A DNA stretch of 64,000 nucleotides from Dipteris shenzhenensis (GCA_047967505.1 CM106541.1), one strand, 5' to 3'. Positions 1-13,200 are shown, counted from the first letter of the stretch. Made by a program: numbers and translations. Notes: generated by a model from the letters alone, not told the origin.

Positions 1-1066
1 CCTACGTGTATGAACTTCAAGAAAACCCCCTATTTAAGATCCACGTAGGATAATAAAACACCCCTATTTAAGCTTATAAGATACCACCAAAATTCTATTA
101 TGTCCCCCACCTTTCCTTAAACCTACATTCTTTCTCAAGCATTTAGATTACACAATAAGCAAATTTATATTACTTTCCCTATGACTATTTAAAACCATAC
201 ACAAAACCAAACTTGTTTGGACTAGTTACCCAATGTAGCCTATACTATGTCCCTCCTCTTAATATGGCATGCCCCCTAACTTAAATTCAATATTGGGAAA
301 AAATACAAAGGCCCCTCACCCCTAATGTATAAGCTTATGCCTCATTTAAAAAAAACCCCCTAATATACACTCACGTGATATCATAAGTTTCCCCCTGTGA
401 AACCCTCGAGCCATGCACAAACATAGGTTAATTAGCCTCCATGGGCCAAAACAAATAGGAATAAAATTAAGTTGTGCAAATGATATTTAGAGCTATTGCA
501 TTTGGATTGTGATCTCAATTGTCGCCTTGTTTTCTACAGAAGACTTTATTGAAGCATCTATGAGAATGAGCTCCTTTAAGCATCTTTATGGATGAACCTT
601 CAATTATCGTATCCATTTCAAGGGTTGCAAATTGTAGGAAAAACCAAGATGCTCATGAATGGTGCCTTACATCATCAATGTATCCCCCCAATTGAGAAGT
701 TATTGTATACATAAATGCATTAATTAGTGGAAAAAGGAGGAAAGGAGGGGTAAAGATAAGAGTGATTAATGAAGAGTTCCTTGTATATGTGAGGGGAGAT
801 GCCCCTCACCTCTTATTTCTCAAGGTGAGAATTATACTCTATCTCTCTTACAATATCTTTGTTAATGGATGCCTTGATTTCAACTCCCCCCTTTGCATGA
901 AATTTTGAAGCCATCCCTTAGACCTTAGCTTCCACCTTTTCACCGAAGAAATCAATTAAATTTCACAATTAAAAAATAAAGGCACTTTTCTTAGGTTACT
1001 TTACTTAGGGAATGATTTGTTGAGATTAAGGGCCATTAGAATGTGTACATGGGAAGTATAGACTTA
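1..1066. other. AT-rich intergenic stretch, no gene seen
   Basis: The stretch is AT-rich with many short C runs (ccccct). I see no convincing open frame, RNA gene or transposon terminus in it. Confidence 0.5.
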
Positions 1067-1435
1067 AGGCCTTAGCACATGGAGGATGGGTTTAGGATGG
1101 GAATTTATTTCTCCCATCCTAGACCAACCAAGTGGTCTTGGATGGATTTATTAGAATGGGAGTAGCCACTTTTTCTCCCATCCTGGACCATGGCCTCTAG
1201 ACCCGGTAAACAAAATGGATTCTCGATTCAAAAATATTGAAGGATGACATGTGTCCCGCTCCTCAGGTGGTCTCCACCTCCTAAACACATGAAATGATGC
1301 CATGTATCCTCTTCCACCTAAACCCACCCCTAGTTCTTTTTTTATTAGCACATGGTGGGATGGGAATAGGATAGAAATATGTATGGGACCACCTTTTCCC
1401 ATTCCCATCCTATTTCTTCCCATGTGCTAAGCCCC
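1067..1435. mobile_element. MITE, PIF/Harbinger (Tourist)-like, with nested hairpin
   Basis: The ends are inverted: the left begins AGGCCTTAGCACATGG, and the right, read on the minus strand, begins GGGGCTTAGCACATGG. A TTA trinucleotide flanks both sides (1064-1066 and 1436-1438), which suits the 3-bp TWA target duplication of PIF/Harbinger elements. There is no coding capacity. Inside the right half a second inverted pair (1345-1355 and 1420-1430, TTAGCACATGG type) forms a shorter hairpin, so the element seems to contain a duplicated terminus. Family assignment rests on TSD length and size only. Confidence 0.6.
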
Positions 1436-1778
1436 TTAGTACGAATGAACAAAGGAATTAAGTGAGAGCTGGTATCCTTGATTACTTGGTTAAGATTCCA
1501 ATGGGCAAAGGGCTTATGGATCTTATGTAGAACATGTACTTCATACTAGGTAAGGTTAGATTATTTGTGTCCTTGCATATACATACTTGCACGTGCACAA
1601 AAACATGCATGGCAAGTTCTATAACATGAGTCTTGTTTTTGGCCTGCCCTCTGTGTAGCCTTAGCAACGATGCAATTTTGGGAAAGCAAAAATTAGGCAT
1701 TTCTTGAATTTTTTGGAAGTGCATTTTTCCTATCGGCTCTCTTTCAGTGGACTTCAATGCAAACTTTAAAGTGGTTGA

Positions 1779-1867
1779 CTTTCTCTCTCTCTCACCTCTC
1801 TCTCTCTCTCTCTTAAGAGAGGATCTCCACCTTTTCTCCCACACCCTCCCTTCTCTCTCTCTCTCTT
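1779..1867. repeat. (CT)n-rich low-complexity tract
   Basis: Interrupted CT dinucleotide runs, downstream of the transporter gene with respect to its transcription. Reading frames across it give only Leu/Ser repeats and are not coding. Confidence 0.8.
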
Positions 1868-2438
1868 TTATCTCCTGGAGTCTTCCTCCACACCATTTTC
1901 AGTGGATTCCTTTTTGTTTACTTTTTTGATCTTGGGCAAGCCTTATGAATGATTGAATATCATTCACCTTGTTAATAGTATGGACATGATAACAAGGACC
2001 TTATTGTTATTTTGATAGTAAGGACATGATAATAAGGTTATTACCTGGGGTATTGCTTGTTCTATTTAACGTGAGATTTCTCACATCGTTTCTTTGTTAC
2101 CACTTGAGGCGGTTCCACTCAGAGGAATATGACATTCTGTATCTCTCTTGAGTAGGTTCTCCCTTTCATATTATGCAATTAGTTGAGGAACGTCATTTCC
2201 TGTACATGCGGTTTGGGAACCAGCAGAATGCCTTCTTTAGCTCTGTTACAGTCCTCAGATCTCAAATTCTAGTCTTGAAGAAGAGAAATGGATACACGAA
2301 TTCCTTAACTTTCAGGTCGTGCATTCCTGATTCCCCATATCCCTTTGCAAGTGTTATGGTGAAGGGCTGTGAGCAGCACAAGAGTGGATTGGTCTGGCAT
2401 ACGATCCCATTCTCCGTAGGAAGCATTGAAGCAGTTCA

Positions 2439-3902
2439 TTAGTCGAAGTTGTCTGTGTCATCTCGGTTCTTGTAATGGATAATAATTTCTTCTGATGAGA
2501 ACTCGAACTCATCCGAGAGCGATAAGGCATAAGCATCATCGTTGGATTGAAATTGAAAGTACATTACCGCTCCTAGAATGCAAACTAATAGAGACACAAT
2601 ACCGCTACGAGAAGCATTCCGCTCCATCAAGATTGCCTGAGCGAAGGTAAAAGGCAGTTGACAGAGCACATCTATAATGATACAAGCGGTTGCTGAAGCC
2701 GCCTTCAGACATTCGTATCTGTAGAAGCAGTCTGCCGCATTGAAAAGGCACGAGGCTGTCAATATTATCGCCACTTTTGGAAGATGAGAGAGCAGCACAT
2801 TGGCTGCAATTATTTCTCCGTTAAAGACTACAAATGCTGGAGCACATCCCTGCAAAGAAGTATCCACCTTTGCCAATCAACAAATGCATCACCATCATTC
2901 TGCAAACTAACGCAACTGATCAGTGTCGAATGGCTTCAGCGCTTCTGAAATGCCGGTGCATCGAGTACGACTCTTGGTATTAAAGCTTCAAGAATCATCG
3001 TCGCTTCTATCTATAATTTGAACACCCGGATCTGGCTACAGAGGATTACTTGAGGAACAGGGAATTGGGACAACAGATCTTGATGAAAGGGATATAGGAT
3101 TTTACCAGAGAGAGAAGGTTGCGATAAAGAACAATATTCCAGGTCTTCAGGTCCAATGTCATAATCAAATGCTTCATATACATCATCTGCACGCAGGGAT
3201 AAATTATAGGTCCGCAACAGTGTAAAAGGAGTGGAAGTCCAGAGAAACTGATGAAGGCAAACTCAAAGAAGACGTTGAGAATAAGATAAACCTCCACGGC
3301 TTTGGAAAGCAAAAAAGTTAGAGCCCAGGAACAACTGTTAAGGAGGAAACGCGCGTCGTTCAGAACGTAAGAAACGGCACCCCCAATAAGGATGAGCAAT
3401 GAAGCAAACGCTTCTTTGGAAGGCCTCGGTCCTTTCGTACATACCGCCTCTCCTATTGCCACCACCATAGTCGTACAGGAGTGGAGAACAAACATGGTCT
3501 GTGAAAACGGTTTCCAAGCTCACTATGATGAGTGCGACTGCAAAAGGACGCCCCTGAAATTGTAAGAAAAATTATGTGTGATAACCCGTTCATGATGCCA
3601 ACCTCTGAATTTGCGTTCTTTTGCAGCTCCTTGTTGGCGAAGACGGAAAGGCTTCCCAAAGCCACAGCAGGAAGGAGCTTCTTCGCAGCCTTGAAATTTG
3701 CAGGATCGCGACGACTGATCTTCAATCGGCCTAATTTGAATGCAAGCAGAGAAGAGGAGATACATTGCAGACCAGTGACGATGCCAAGGAAAGGGAAAAC
3801 GGCTAGTGCGAGATTGTTCACGACGGCTAGGACGGCAGCGCTGACTGCGAATCCTACGATGGACATTACTGTTGCCTTGTCGAACTGAATTGCAGAATGC
3901 AT
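2439..3902 (-). CDS. Nucleotide-sugar transporter, GONST4/GDP-fucose-transporter-like
   Basis: Predicted Golgi multi-membrane-span antiporter of the plant NST/DMT family that would import a nucleotide sugar for glycan synthesis. Four exons on the minus strand join in phase 0: 3902-3603, 3498-3292, 3186-3106 and 2849-2439 (332 aa; family usually about 330-345). All introns are GT-AG (104, 105 and 256 bp). The ATG at 3902 follows an in-frame TAG four codons upstream. Family matches include VAIGEAV, AVEMMYMKHL (exon 2/3 join), TLDLKTWNIVLYRNLLSL and a hydrophobic last repeat ending in an acidic tail. Odd point: where GONST4-type proteins have GVVNK (GxxNK), this protein reads DVLCQ, so the sugar specificity cannot be assigned. 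No frameshift or stop interrupts the reconstructed frame. Family is fairly sure; substrate unknown. Confidence 0.82.
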
Positions 3903-4560
3903 GCCTGATTGCTACCGTATGATCAAATTTCCGGTCCAGCAAGCAACCAAGATTGTAGCAACTTCGGGAGGACCGTTGTCGATCTCAGTGTCTATTTTGA
4001 CGCAGCTTCACCTCCGGCAAGCTTGTACGTGAATTTTGTTTCCGAGAAGGGAATGGTAACAATTGCAGCCTGCATCGAGTTTCCTTCCGATCAGGAAATG
4101 CTAAGGGAAAGAAAGACGCATAATTGGAGCCAGCCAGAAATCGTAACAAATGCAGGCAGCATCCAATCAGGAGATGCTAAGGGAGACGAATCACAAATTA
4201 AGGGGGAGCATAAGGCATGCATAAATCGGAGCAATATATGAACTGTGTGTATACTGCGTCAGGCGGGGAGCTTGCCTGCAGAAAGCATCATGTGCGCTGG
4301 TTCGTCCCAATGAGGACATAAATTGCGACTGGAATGATCGAAGGGAAGCAGGAAACGATGCGAAATCGCTCCGGAAGTGAGGCATGAGAGGCTGAAGGAG
4401 GTCGATGGGAGAGAAGATGATGAAGAAGAAGCTGTGTGAAAAGAAGCAAAGCAAGGATGAGGAAGAAGAAGAAGAAGAAGAAGAAGAAGAAGAGAAGGGA
4501 GGGGGAAAGCCGTCTAGCAGGTTAATCAATCGTCAACCTTTGATTCATTAACTTTAATCA
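3903..4560 (-). promoter_or_regulatory. Probable 5' UTR/promoter of the transporter gene
   Basis: This is the region upstream of the transporter ATG. It includes a (GAA)n run at 4461-4494, which reads (TTC)n on the coding strand; pyrimidine-rich tracts are common in plant 5' leaders. No TATA box or transcription start was identified, so the assignment is positional. Confidence 0.4.
4461..4494. repeat. (GAA)n microsatellite
   Basis: Near-perfect GAA trinucleotide run of about 11 units. Confidence 0.9.
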
Positions 4561-5973
4561 CCCTTAATTATCCTTGTTCCCAATACATAATCACTATTAT
4601 ACTCCCCCCTCCCCCCCCCCCCCCCCTCCCCTCGACACCTTCTCCTACAAATGAGGCTTTCACCCCCCAAGTTCCAACACACCTCCAACTCACTCCCTCG
4701 CCTTTCTGTCTCTCCACCACAACTCCATATGCATCCAGCTCAGTATCGAATTTCATCTCACACCTCATCTTCTCCCCTCACCCCTTATCCCATTTTACAC
4801 TTTTTCACATTAACTTAGGCAACTATGCTATGAGAAACTATACTCACATTGCCAGATCCTTTGACCTCCCAATCATCGGAGCATGGTTCAAGCATGACCT
4901 TGTGATGACATGTGCACCTTATTCGCATCATATGAGTGAAGCAACATCAATAGCCTCATCCCTCTCCCTTGTATTGGGGTGCCCATTTCAAAAGTATACC
5001 CTTTTAGTATAGTGTACATTATACAAACATTTGCTTGAAAATAAAGCATGGCCCCCTTGAATACCGTACATCCTTATTAAAATGACCCCCTTTCCTTACA
5101 TGTAGGTGGTATCTTTGCATAATCCAAGCACATCCATAAGGGTAAAAAATAAGTACATTAGATTATTAAACCCTCTTGAAAGGGCCTGCTATCTAGTCTA
5201 TCCATAGGCAAGGGAAATGGCCAAACGTTAAGTTTTTGAGGGTCCTAATCTTGCTCCCTAGCATTGAGGGTCAAGCACTCAAGGGAGGGGCAAAGGGGGA
5301 AGGTTAGGATAGGTGTGGGGTTTGGCTCAAATTTTCATGCCAAGCGCCCTTGCAATTCCAGCATCAAGCCACTTATACTAGTCACTTACGACTCTGCCAA
5401 AAAGGGAATATTGGTGTCATGCTCACAAGTCAAATTGCTTTGTCTTCACTCAAACAATGTGCATGCATGGGAAGAGGTAAGCCATTGGTGTAAAGAGAAA
5501 AATGTCCATGGTTGACCATAGGACAAGCAAACTCTATAAAAGCAAATTTGAAAGACAAACTCAACCCATTGGGCTTTACATTATGTCCTCTTCAAAAAAA
5601 GACCTCAAGAGTAAGGTTACACAACATAAGCTCTAGGATACCATCACTACGACAAATGAAGGGACCCTACAAAGATCAACACATGATCCATTAAAGACAT
5701 GAGAAAATGTAGTAAGGATGATGTAAGCAATATTGCTTCTTTTTTGCACGATAGACACTATGTCCAACATTTTGGGCCTTCCTATTGAGAAACCTTTGTG
5801 TTTAATGCCAAAAATAATTAGTGGACTAACTTAATTCTATAAACTATGTACTTCATATTATCTTTACTTTTTTATGAATATAGTTTGGAGAGGAGTGCAC
5901 AACAAGAACTAGCAACAAGAAATCACTCTATAAGATGTTTCCATGTATTCAACACTATGTTTAATTAGATTAG
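4561..5973. other. Intergenic, poly-C tract, no gene seen
   Basis: It begins with a C-rich homopolymer tract (4603-4631), which is likely unstable or hard to sequence. Only short non-homologous open frames follow; none resembles a known protein. Confidence 0.5.
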
Positions 5974-6678
5974 TGCAAATATAATTTGAGGAAGGGTGAG
6001 CAACAACAAAACTATCCATGTTTCATTCATTTTATTTCAACTTTAGGGAGAAGTCAATCACGATGGCATGATGCAAAGCTGATGACAAGGTTAAAGAAAA
6101 TAAGCATTAACTAAGATTTCAAAGCAATAAGAATTTGCCAACCTTGTCCATCATCTCAAATGAAATAAGCAATTGGATGGAACTTCCAACCCAAATGACT
6201 AAAATTTTCAGCTGGCTTAGGTCCCACATATGGTTTAAGACAAAAACCATCCATAGGCTTATTAAATACATTGTCATGCAAAGCAAAAACTATGAATGTT
6301 CCTCCCCCCCAAAGCATCAGTGATTTGAAATGGAACGTCATACCTCAGTTTCATTTTACCTAGACGGAGACCCAACTTTGAATTGTACATCATTACAAAA
6401 TCACCTTTTTTGAATAACTTCAACATGGTGTTTTTGTTTACCCATGCCTGTTCGCACCTCTAGATTATATCGAAAATCAAAGAAATATGGACTCTATCCT
6501 TCTCAAGTTGTAGAATTTTCTCCTATCTATCATTCAAGGACTTTATAGGGGTTAATTTGTATTGCATAGCCATAGGAAGTCTTAGTCTTACTATCTCCAT
6601 AGGTACTAGAGCTTCAAGCCCATATACTCACATGAATGGCGGCATGTCACCTTGAATGCTATTTCAAATGCCCTAATG
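5974..6678 (-). pseudogene. Gypsy integrase C-terminal remnant, tandem copy A
   Basis: On the minus strand this encodes a decayed Ty3/gypsy integrase tail. It has a GLEALVPMEI-like segment, then LKLFKKGDFVMMYN (the KGDxVL motif common after the integrase core), then a segment like the usual 'L.G..l..PxNGxxLKxY' end (DKPMDGF-LKSYV in copy B). Stops and frameshifts break it. The block repeats head-to-tail as copy B starting at 6679, so this is a roughly 705-bp tandem duplication. Confidence 0.6.
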
Positions 6679-7343
6679 TGCAAATATAATTTGAGGAAGG
6701 GTGAGCAACAAGAAAACCATCCATGTTTCATTCATTTTATTTCAACTTTAGGGGGAAGTTAATCACAATGGCCTGATGCAGAGCTGACAAGGTCAAAGAA
6801 AATGAGCGTTAACCAAGATTCCAAAGTAACAAGACTTTGTCAACCTTGGCCATTATCTCAAAAGAAATAAGAAATTGGATGGAACTTCCCAACCCAAATT
6901 ACTAAAATTGTCAGTTGGCTTAGGTCTCACATATGATTTAAGACGAAAACCATCCATAGGCTTATCGAATACATTGTCATGCAAAGCAAAAACTATGAAT
7001 GCTCCTCCCCCCCAAAGCATTAATGATTTGAAATGGAAATCATACCTATGTTTCATTTTACCTAGACGGAGACCCAACTTTAAATTGTACATCATTACAA
7101 AATCACCTTTTTTGAATAACTTCAACATGGTGCTTGTTTCTACCCATGCCTATCGGCATCTATCAAAAATCAAATAAATATGGACTCTATCCTACTCAGT
7201 TGTAGAATTTTCCCCAATCTATCATTCAAGGACTTTATAGGGGATAATTTATATTGTGTAGAAACAAGGAGTCTTAGTCTTGCTATTTGGCCATAGGTAC
7301 TAGAGCTTCAAGCCCATATACCAACATGAATGGTGGCATGCCT
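6679..7343 (-). pseudogene. Gypsy integrase C-terminal remnant, tandem copy B (5' part)
   Basis: Second copy of the 705-bp block. It keeps a longer open segment including KKGDFVMMYNLKLGL, GGGAFIVFALHDN and KPMDGFRLKSYV. It is interrupted at 7343 by Copia-1; the rest of the same block resumes at 13579-13614. Confidence 0.6.
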
Positions 7344-7609
7344 TGTTGAGAGTTCATGCTCAACATCATGTGATCATGTGTGCATAGCACCATAATGTGA
7401 TCATATGTGCATATAGCACTAGTTAACCCAATAGAGTGCTATAAAGGAAAGGGTTAGATGCCCTAGCCCTAACCCTAACCCTAAATGGGTTTGTATATAT
7501 TCTACATTTTCAACTAAATCTAGTGTACAGTTAGTCATTTGTGGTGTGCTCTCTAGCTGTGCCCTCTCTCCTCATCTCCACTCTTCTCTCCCCCCTTCAT
7601 ATTTTGTCA
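7344..7609 (+). repeat. 5' LTR of Copia-1
   Basis: Starts TGTTGAG and ends TTTTGTCA. Contains a (CCCTAA)3 run at about 7466-7485 that looks telomeric but recurs, degraded, in the 3' LTR, so it is part of the LTR. Confidence 0.9.
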
Positions 7610-10202
7610 TGGTACCAGAGCTCCCTTGCCTTTCGTTGAGGCATTGTGATCCATATGCGAGAGTGTGAGAGAGTGATTGAGAGTTCTTGAGTGTTCTCTT
7701 CTGTTGACAGAACTTTTGTTTTCTTTGAAAGAAATTTCTATTCATGAGAGATTTTCGTTCATCTCTTCTTCTTAGGGAGAGAAAGAGAGAGATTTTTTTC
7801 AGCTTATTCCACGAGAGAGAGCGAGAGTTCTTTATTTCCGTGGAAGAACCGATTCAGTTCATTGAGAGACTCTATATGAGTATTTTTTAGAAAAGAAAGA
7901 GTGAGAGTTCTTGAGATAGAGAGTGAAGGAGCCTCTCATTCTAAAGTTGTCGAAGAAAGGCATAGCAAGCTTCATCAACAAAAGCTTTTGGCTCCTCCAT
8001 GCCTGCAACTAAACAATCTCAACTCAATGACCAAGGCTGCAGTAGCCTATCTAAACAGCTCCAATAGTAGCAACCTATCTCCTAAGGCGCAACTATCCTC
8101 TACAATGGCAAACTTTCAACAACAACAGACTGCTCTATCCTCTACAACGACTTTCAACAACGGTGGACTGCTACTCTGCCACTCTGCAATGACCACGGAC
8201 GTCACTGTAACAAAGGCTTCAACTGTAGCGCCTATAGCCACAAGTTTCAAGCCACGCTCCAAGTCTCACTACGTCTCCAAATGCAATGCCTCCACGAGCA
8301 ACCTCGACTGTAGCTGTGTTATCCATAGAGGAGACACTCCCGATGACCCTTTCCTGAGCCATTCTATCCACAAGTCGCTCCTCCAAGACGGCTTCTGGCT
8401 CACAACATCTGCCTCTTACAACTACAACCCAATAGTCACCCCTCCATAAAACACTCTCAACAAGCTAATGGGCTGAGGTGTGGCTCCATACGAGCAAACT
8501 CCAGCATCGCAAAGCAAGCGTCGGCTTGTAGCAGAGCTCTCCATTGACCTGCCTAGCATAAACGATGCCCACACTCTGCATAGTCTCGACCGGCCAGCAT
8601 CAACAGCCGCCTTAGAGCACCAGAGGCTGCTCAATGCTAGTGCTCTAAATGACCCACGCACCCGTCAGTGCATGCAGCATTAGTTTTCTCCACTTTTGCT
8701 CTAGAGAGCCATAGCCAGCTCCAGGCAACAGCGGTTCCCATGGACTCCCACGGCACCAGCTCGTCTGTAATGACGCACCTACAATGTACATGATGAGCCA
8801 TCCATAGCACCGCCTATGGAGCTCACAAGGACTCCATCTCTGATGGCTCGCAACCTCTCTATCAACAATGACGTCTCAGTGCCAATGGAATCTATAAAGA
8901 TTTTGGCGAATCTTTAAAAAGATTTCGGTAGCCCAAGACCTGACATGTGGCGCATTGTTCACCACTCTAGGTCACGTCACCACAACCTGGTCAGGGTTTG
9001 GCCATGTGGTACCTTATTTGCCACGTAGGCTCTAGCTGCCACATCAACAGGATCGCACACAATGCCACATCATTGCTCAGGTGGCATACCTTAGCCATAA
9101 GCCATGTCACCATCAACTACTATGCACTTGCCATGTCAGCAAACGGCCACATCATCATCCAGTTGGTCAAGTGCCACATCATCTCACCTACCACCTCAGC
9201 TAACATGTGGCACCCTTATCTTCACTGTCATGTCACCTCTGACACCTCAATAGTCAAAGTCAAAGTGCCATGTCACCTTTGACTAGTCAACAGCCACATG
9301 GCGCACACAGTGCCAGCCAAGCACACTTACCTCTCCATAGGCAATTCATGTGACACATAGCTACCACCTCATCACTGCTCCATAGGCACAGTCACTGCAC
9401 GTGACCCCCTGAGTGCCACATAATCATTGAGCACTTTGCACCCTTTTTTGCCCCTCCACCTAGATCAAGTCGGATCTCTTGATTTAAGAAGAATTTGAGG
9501 GCGCTCCAAAAAGAAAAAACGATCAATTTTTCATGCTCTACATGCTCATCACATCATGCACACATTTTGGTGCAAGTATTACTTAGTTTTGAGCCTCACC
9601 AACACAAAACCACTTCCTACATGCACATCAGCCTCTACATCGATGCATCTGACCCAGCAATTAAAAAGAACAAAAGAAAAGAAATTATTTGAATTTTCTT
9701 TCCTCGATTGACGGTTGGTATAGATCTAGATTAAAGTAGACTAGATCGCCATAGAGGGGACGCTTTGAATCTCCCCAAGTTACCAATCTAAGCCATGTCC
9801 AAAATTCCCAACTAGTACCTACAGTCCATATGGTCACAGACAGTTTCACATCATCACATTACCTGAAACCTAGTGTTCATTAGTTCAGTGAGCAGACTTC
9901 GGAGTGTTCAGTGGCATTACTAATTGTTCAGTGGGCAGATGGCACATGATTTAATTTCACACACACATGCCATCATTGTAAAGCCTATTCGGCTATTTCA
10001 CGGCATCATGCACATCATTTCAGCCATGTAAAGCCTCTTGGCTATTCCTAACATCATTTGCCACAAGCCTTGTAATAGATCGGATTTTATATATTATAGT
10101 TCTATCTAACCGATAGTTCATATTTCACTTGGCATAGTCAATGTTTTTTGCAGTTGATTCATACAGAGATTTTCACGACACTTTGAGTACATTTCTTGCA
10201 CC
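7610..10202 (+). other. Untranslated leader of Copia-1
   Basis: About 2.6 kb between PBS and gag ATG. It contains many degenerate repeats around CCACATCATC/CCATGTCA (about 8940-9430). A related leader lies at 49570-51627. The longest open frame here (182 aa from 7901) has no recognisable domain and is not kept in the relative, so I do not call it a gene. Confidence 0.6.
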
Positions 10203-13200
10203 ATGTCTACGACTAGCAACCTCAATCTAGAGGCATTTGCTAAGCTAGACAACTCCAATTACGGCACATGGAAATATCGAATGGAGACCATTCTAGTACT
10301 TCGGGAATGGTTTACAGAGATGAAACCATTAGAAGGTTAGAAAACTGTCATCTACACAGCAGACAATACACCGAATCCAGTTCAAGGGACATATGTTATC
10401 CCTATGAACAATTTCACTGGTACGAAAGGATTGGTGAAAGATGTGATCTATGTTCCGAAACTCAGCAAGAACCTTTTGTCATCAATAGGTCCAATGACGG
10501 AACACAACTACCGAGTCATCTTCGATGGAGATGAATGCACTATCAGAGATAAATCTAGAAGATGTCAGCTAGTAGCAAAAGGTGTCAAGGAGGGACACTT
10601 GTACAGAATGCTAGCTACAGTACCAAAAAAGCATGCCTTGTGAGCTCAACTGCAACAGATGCCACTATCTGCAAAATGGCACAAGAGATATGGTCATGTC
10701 AATTTCAAGTACTTGTTAGATCTCAGGAATCAAAATATGGCAATCAAGATTCCAAAGCTACAGTTTCTTGGAAAATTTTGTGAAGCATGCTGCTTCGACA
10801 AACAAAAGCAAACCAATTTCGATAGAAGTACGTCTCATGCACGACGTATTCTTGATTTGATACATACAAATGTATAGGGTTATGCCCAGACCCACAACAT
10901 CAATGCTTCACTTTACTACTTGACTTTCATCGACGACTACAGCACGACTACAGCAGATATTGTTGGGCCTACTTTTTGAAAGAGAAATTTGAAGTGTTTT
11001 CCAAATTTCAAGAATTCAAAGCCATGGTAGAAAACTAGACAGGCAGAAAGATCAAAGTCATGAGATCAGATAGAGGAGGTGAATACATGTCTTCAGCATT
11101 CATGAACTTTTGCAACAATCACAGCATTCGAAGATAGTTCACATGTGCAGATACTCCTTAGCAGAATGCAAGAGCTAAAAGGAAGAATGGGACTTTAGCA
11201 AGACAATGCTAAAGCAAGGTATGACACCTTATGAAGAATTCACTGGACATAAACCACACATTCGGCATCTCTGCATATTTGGTTGCATAGCATATGCCCA
11301 CATACATGATGATCATCGCAAGAAATTAGATGTGAAGTCGTGCAAATGAATCGAAGAAAGAAAAGCATACAAGTTGTATGATCCCATCAACCACAAGGCT
11401 CCCGCAAGGTCATTATCTCCAGAGATGTAATCTTTGATGAGGAATTAGAATGGAAAACCTCAAATACACAGGAGATAGAAGCACCGACTTCATAGTCATC
11501 TATAGAACAGGTTGATGAAGAAGAGCAAGAATTGCCAGAAACACTACAAGCAGAGCCACAGTAGCTTAGACGGTCTACTAGGGAAAGCAGACCACCAACC
11601 AAATTGACATATGCGCAGAAAGGCAAAGCAATTTAGGTTGAAACCACCAACTATGCTCTTATAACTACCATCATGGCTACAGAAGAGCCAGTGTACTTTG
11701 AAGATGCAATAGAAAAGCCAGAATGGCAAACTGCTACTATGAATGAAGAAATGGATGCTTTGTATAAGAATAATACTTGGGAATCATGCAACCTTCCACT
11801 AGGAAAGAAGGCCATAGCAAACAAATGGGTATTCAAAGTGAAGTACAATCCAGATGGAAGTATTCAAAGATACAAAGCAAACTAGTTGCAAAGGGATTTG
11901 CATAGCAATATGGTCAAGATTATGATGAGACTTATGCTCCAGTAGCAAAGATGGATTCCATACAAATCTTGATATCACTAGCGACACTCAGTAGATGGAA
12001 TGTGTATCATCTCGATGTCAAGAATGCATTTCTCAATGGTTACCTAGACGAGAAAGTCTACATGTAACAACCAGTAGGTTATGTTGAACGAGGAAAGGAG
12101 AATAAGGTTTGTCATCTCAAAAAAGTCTCTATGGCTTAAAGCAAGCACCTAGAAGTTGGTACAGCAGAATCAACAAGTATTTTGCTGATCTGGGATATAT
12201 GAAGTCCAATGCAGATCATACTCTCTACTACAAAGTTCAAGGGGAAGACATTACTATTGCACTTTTGTACGTAGATGATCTGATTGTGACCAGAAGCAAG
12301 GATAGCTTCATCAGAAAGCTAAAACAAGACTTATCTACAGAGTTCGACATGAAAGATCTTGGACTTATGCACTATTGTCTTGGAATTGAGATCTGGAGAG
12401 ATTCAGATAACACATTCATGAGTCAACTCAAGTATGTTAATAGTCTCCTGAAGAAGTTTCATAACGCAGATTGCAAGATTGCAGCCACTCCCATGGAACG
12501 GAGTTTGAAACTTACTAAAGATTTAAAAAAGCCTACAGTCAATGACAGGTACTACAAGCAGCTCATTGGATCTCTTATATATCTAACTATCACACGGCCA
12601 GATATTTGTTACACAGTAAGCTCACTAGCACAGTTTATGGCAAATCCAAAACAGTCTCACTGGAATGTAGTCAAAAGAGTCTTGAGATACATCAGAGGTA
12701 CACGAAAGTTTTGAATAGAATACAGGCGAAGTCATCCACGGTTGCATGGATACTATGATAGTGACTATGCTGGAGATCATGAGACTAGGAGATCGACACG
12801 GGGATATGCATTTTTCCTTGGTCAAGGTGCTATATCATGGTTGTCAAAACAAACATCCAACTTTCTCTTTGTCTTCGACTAAAGCAAAATATAGGGCACT
12901 CACTATAGGTGCATGTGAGGCTATATGGCTCAAAAGACTATTGTCAAAAACAGATTACTTTGATGAGTCAAAGCCAACAACAATATACTATGATAACCAA
13001 TCGGCTCAAAAAGAATCCAGTATATCACTCTAGGACAAAGCACATTGATGTCAGAGAGCACTTCATCAGAGAAAGAGTGTTACGTGGTGACATCACACTA
13101 TAGCATTGTGATAGCAAAGAGAATGTTGCAGACATCTTTACCAAACCACTCGGTAAAGAGCTTTTCGAGAAACATCGACTAGCTCTTGGTTTGATAAGAG

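Noticed and set aside
3532-3888. 118-aa plus-strand open frame
   Set aside because: It is the antisense shadow of exon 1 of the transporter gene.
7458-7487. (CCCTAA)3 as a chromosome end or interstitial telomere
   Set aside because: It lies inside the Copia-1 LTR and recurs, degraded, in the other LTR, so it is part of the element.
7901-8449. 182-aa open frame in the Copia-1 leader
   Set aside because: It is low-complexity Ser/Thr-rich, with no matching open frame in the related leader at 49.6-51.6 kb.
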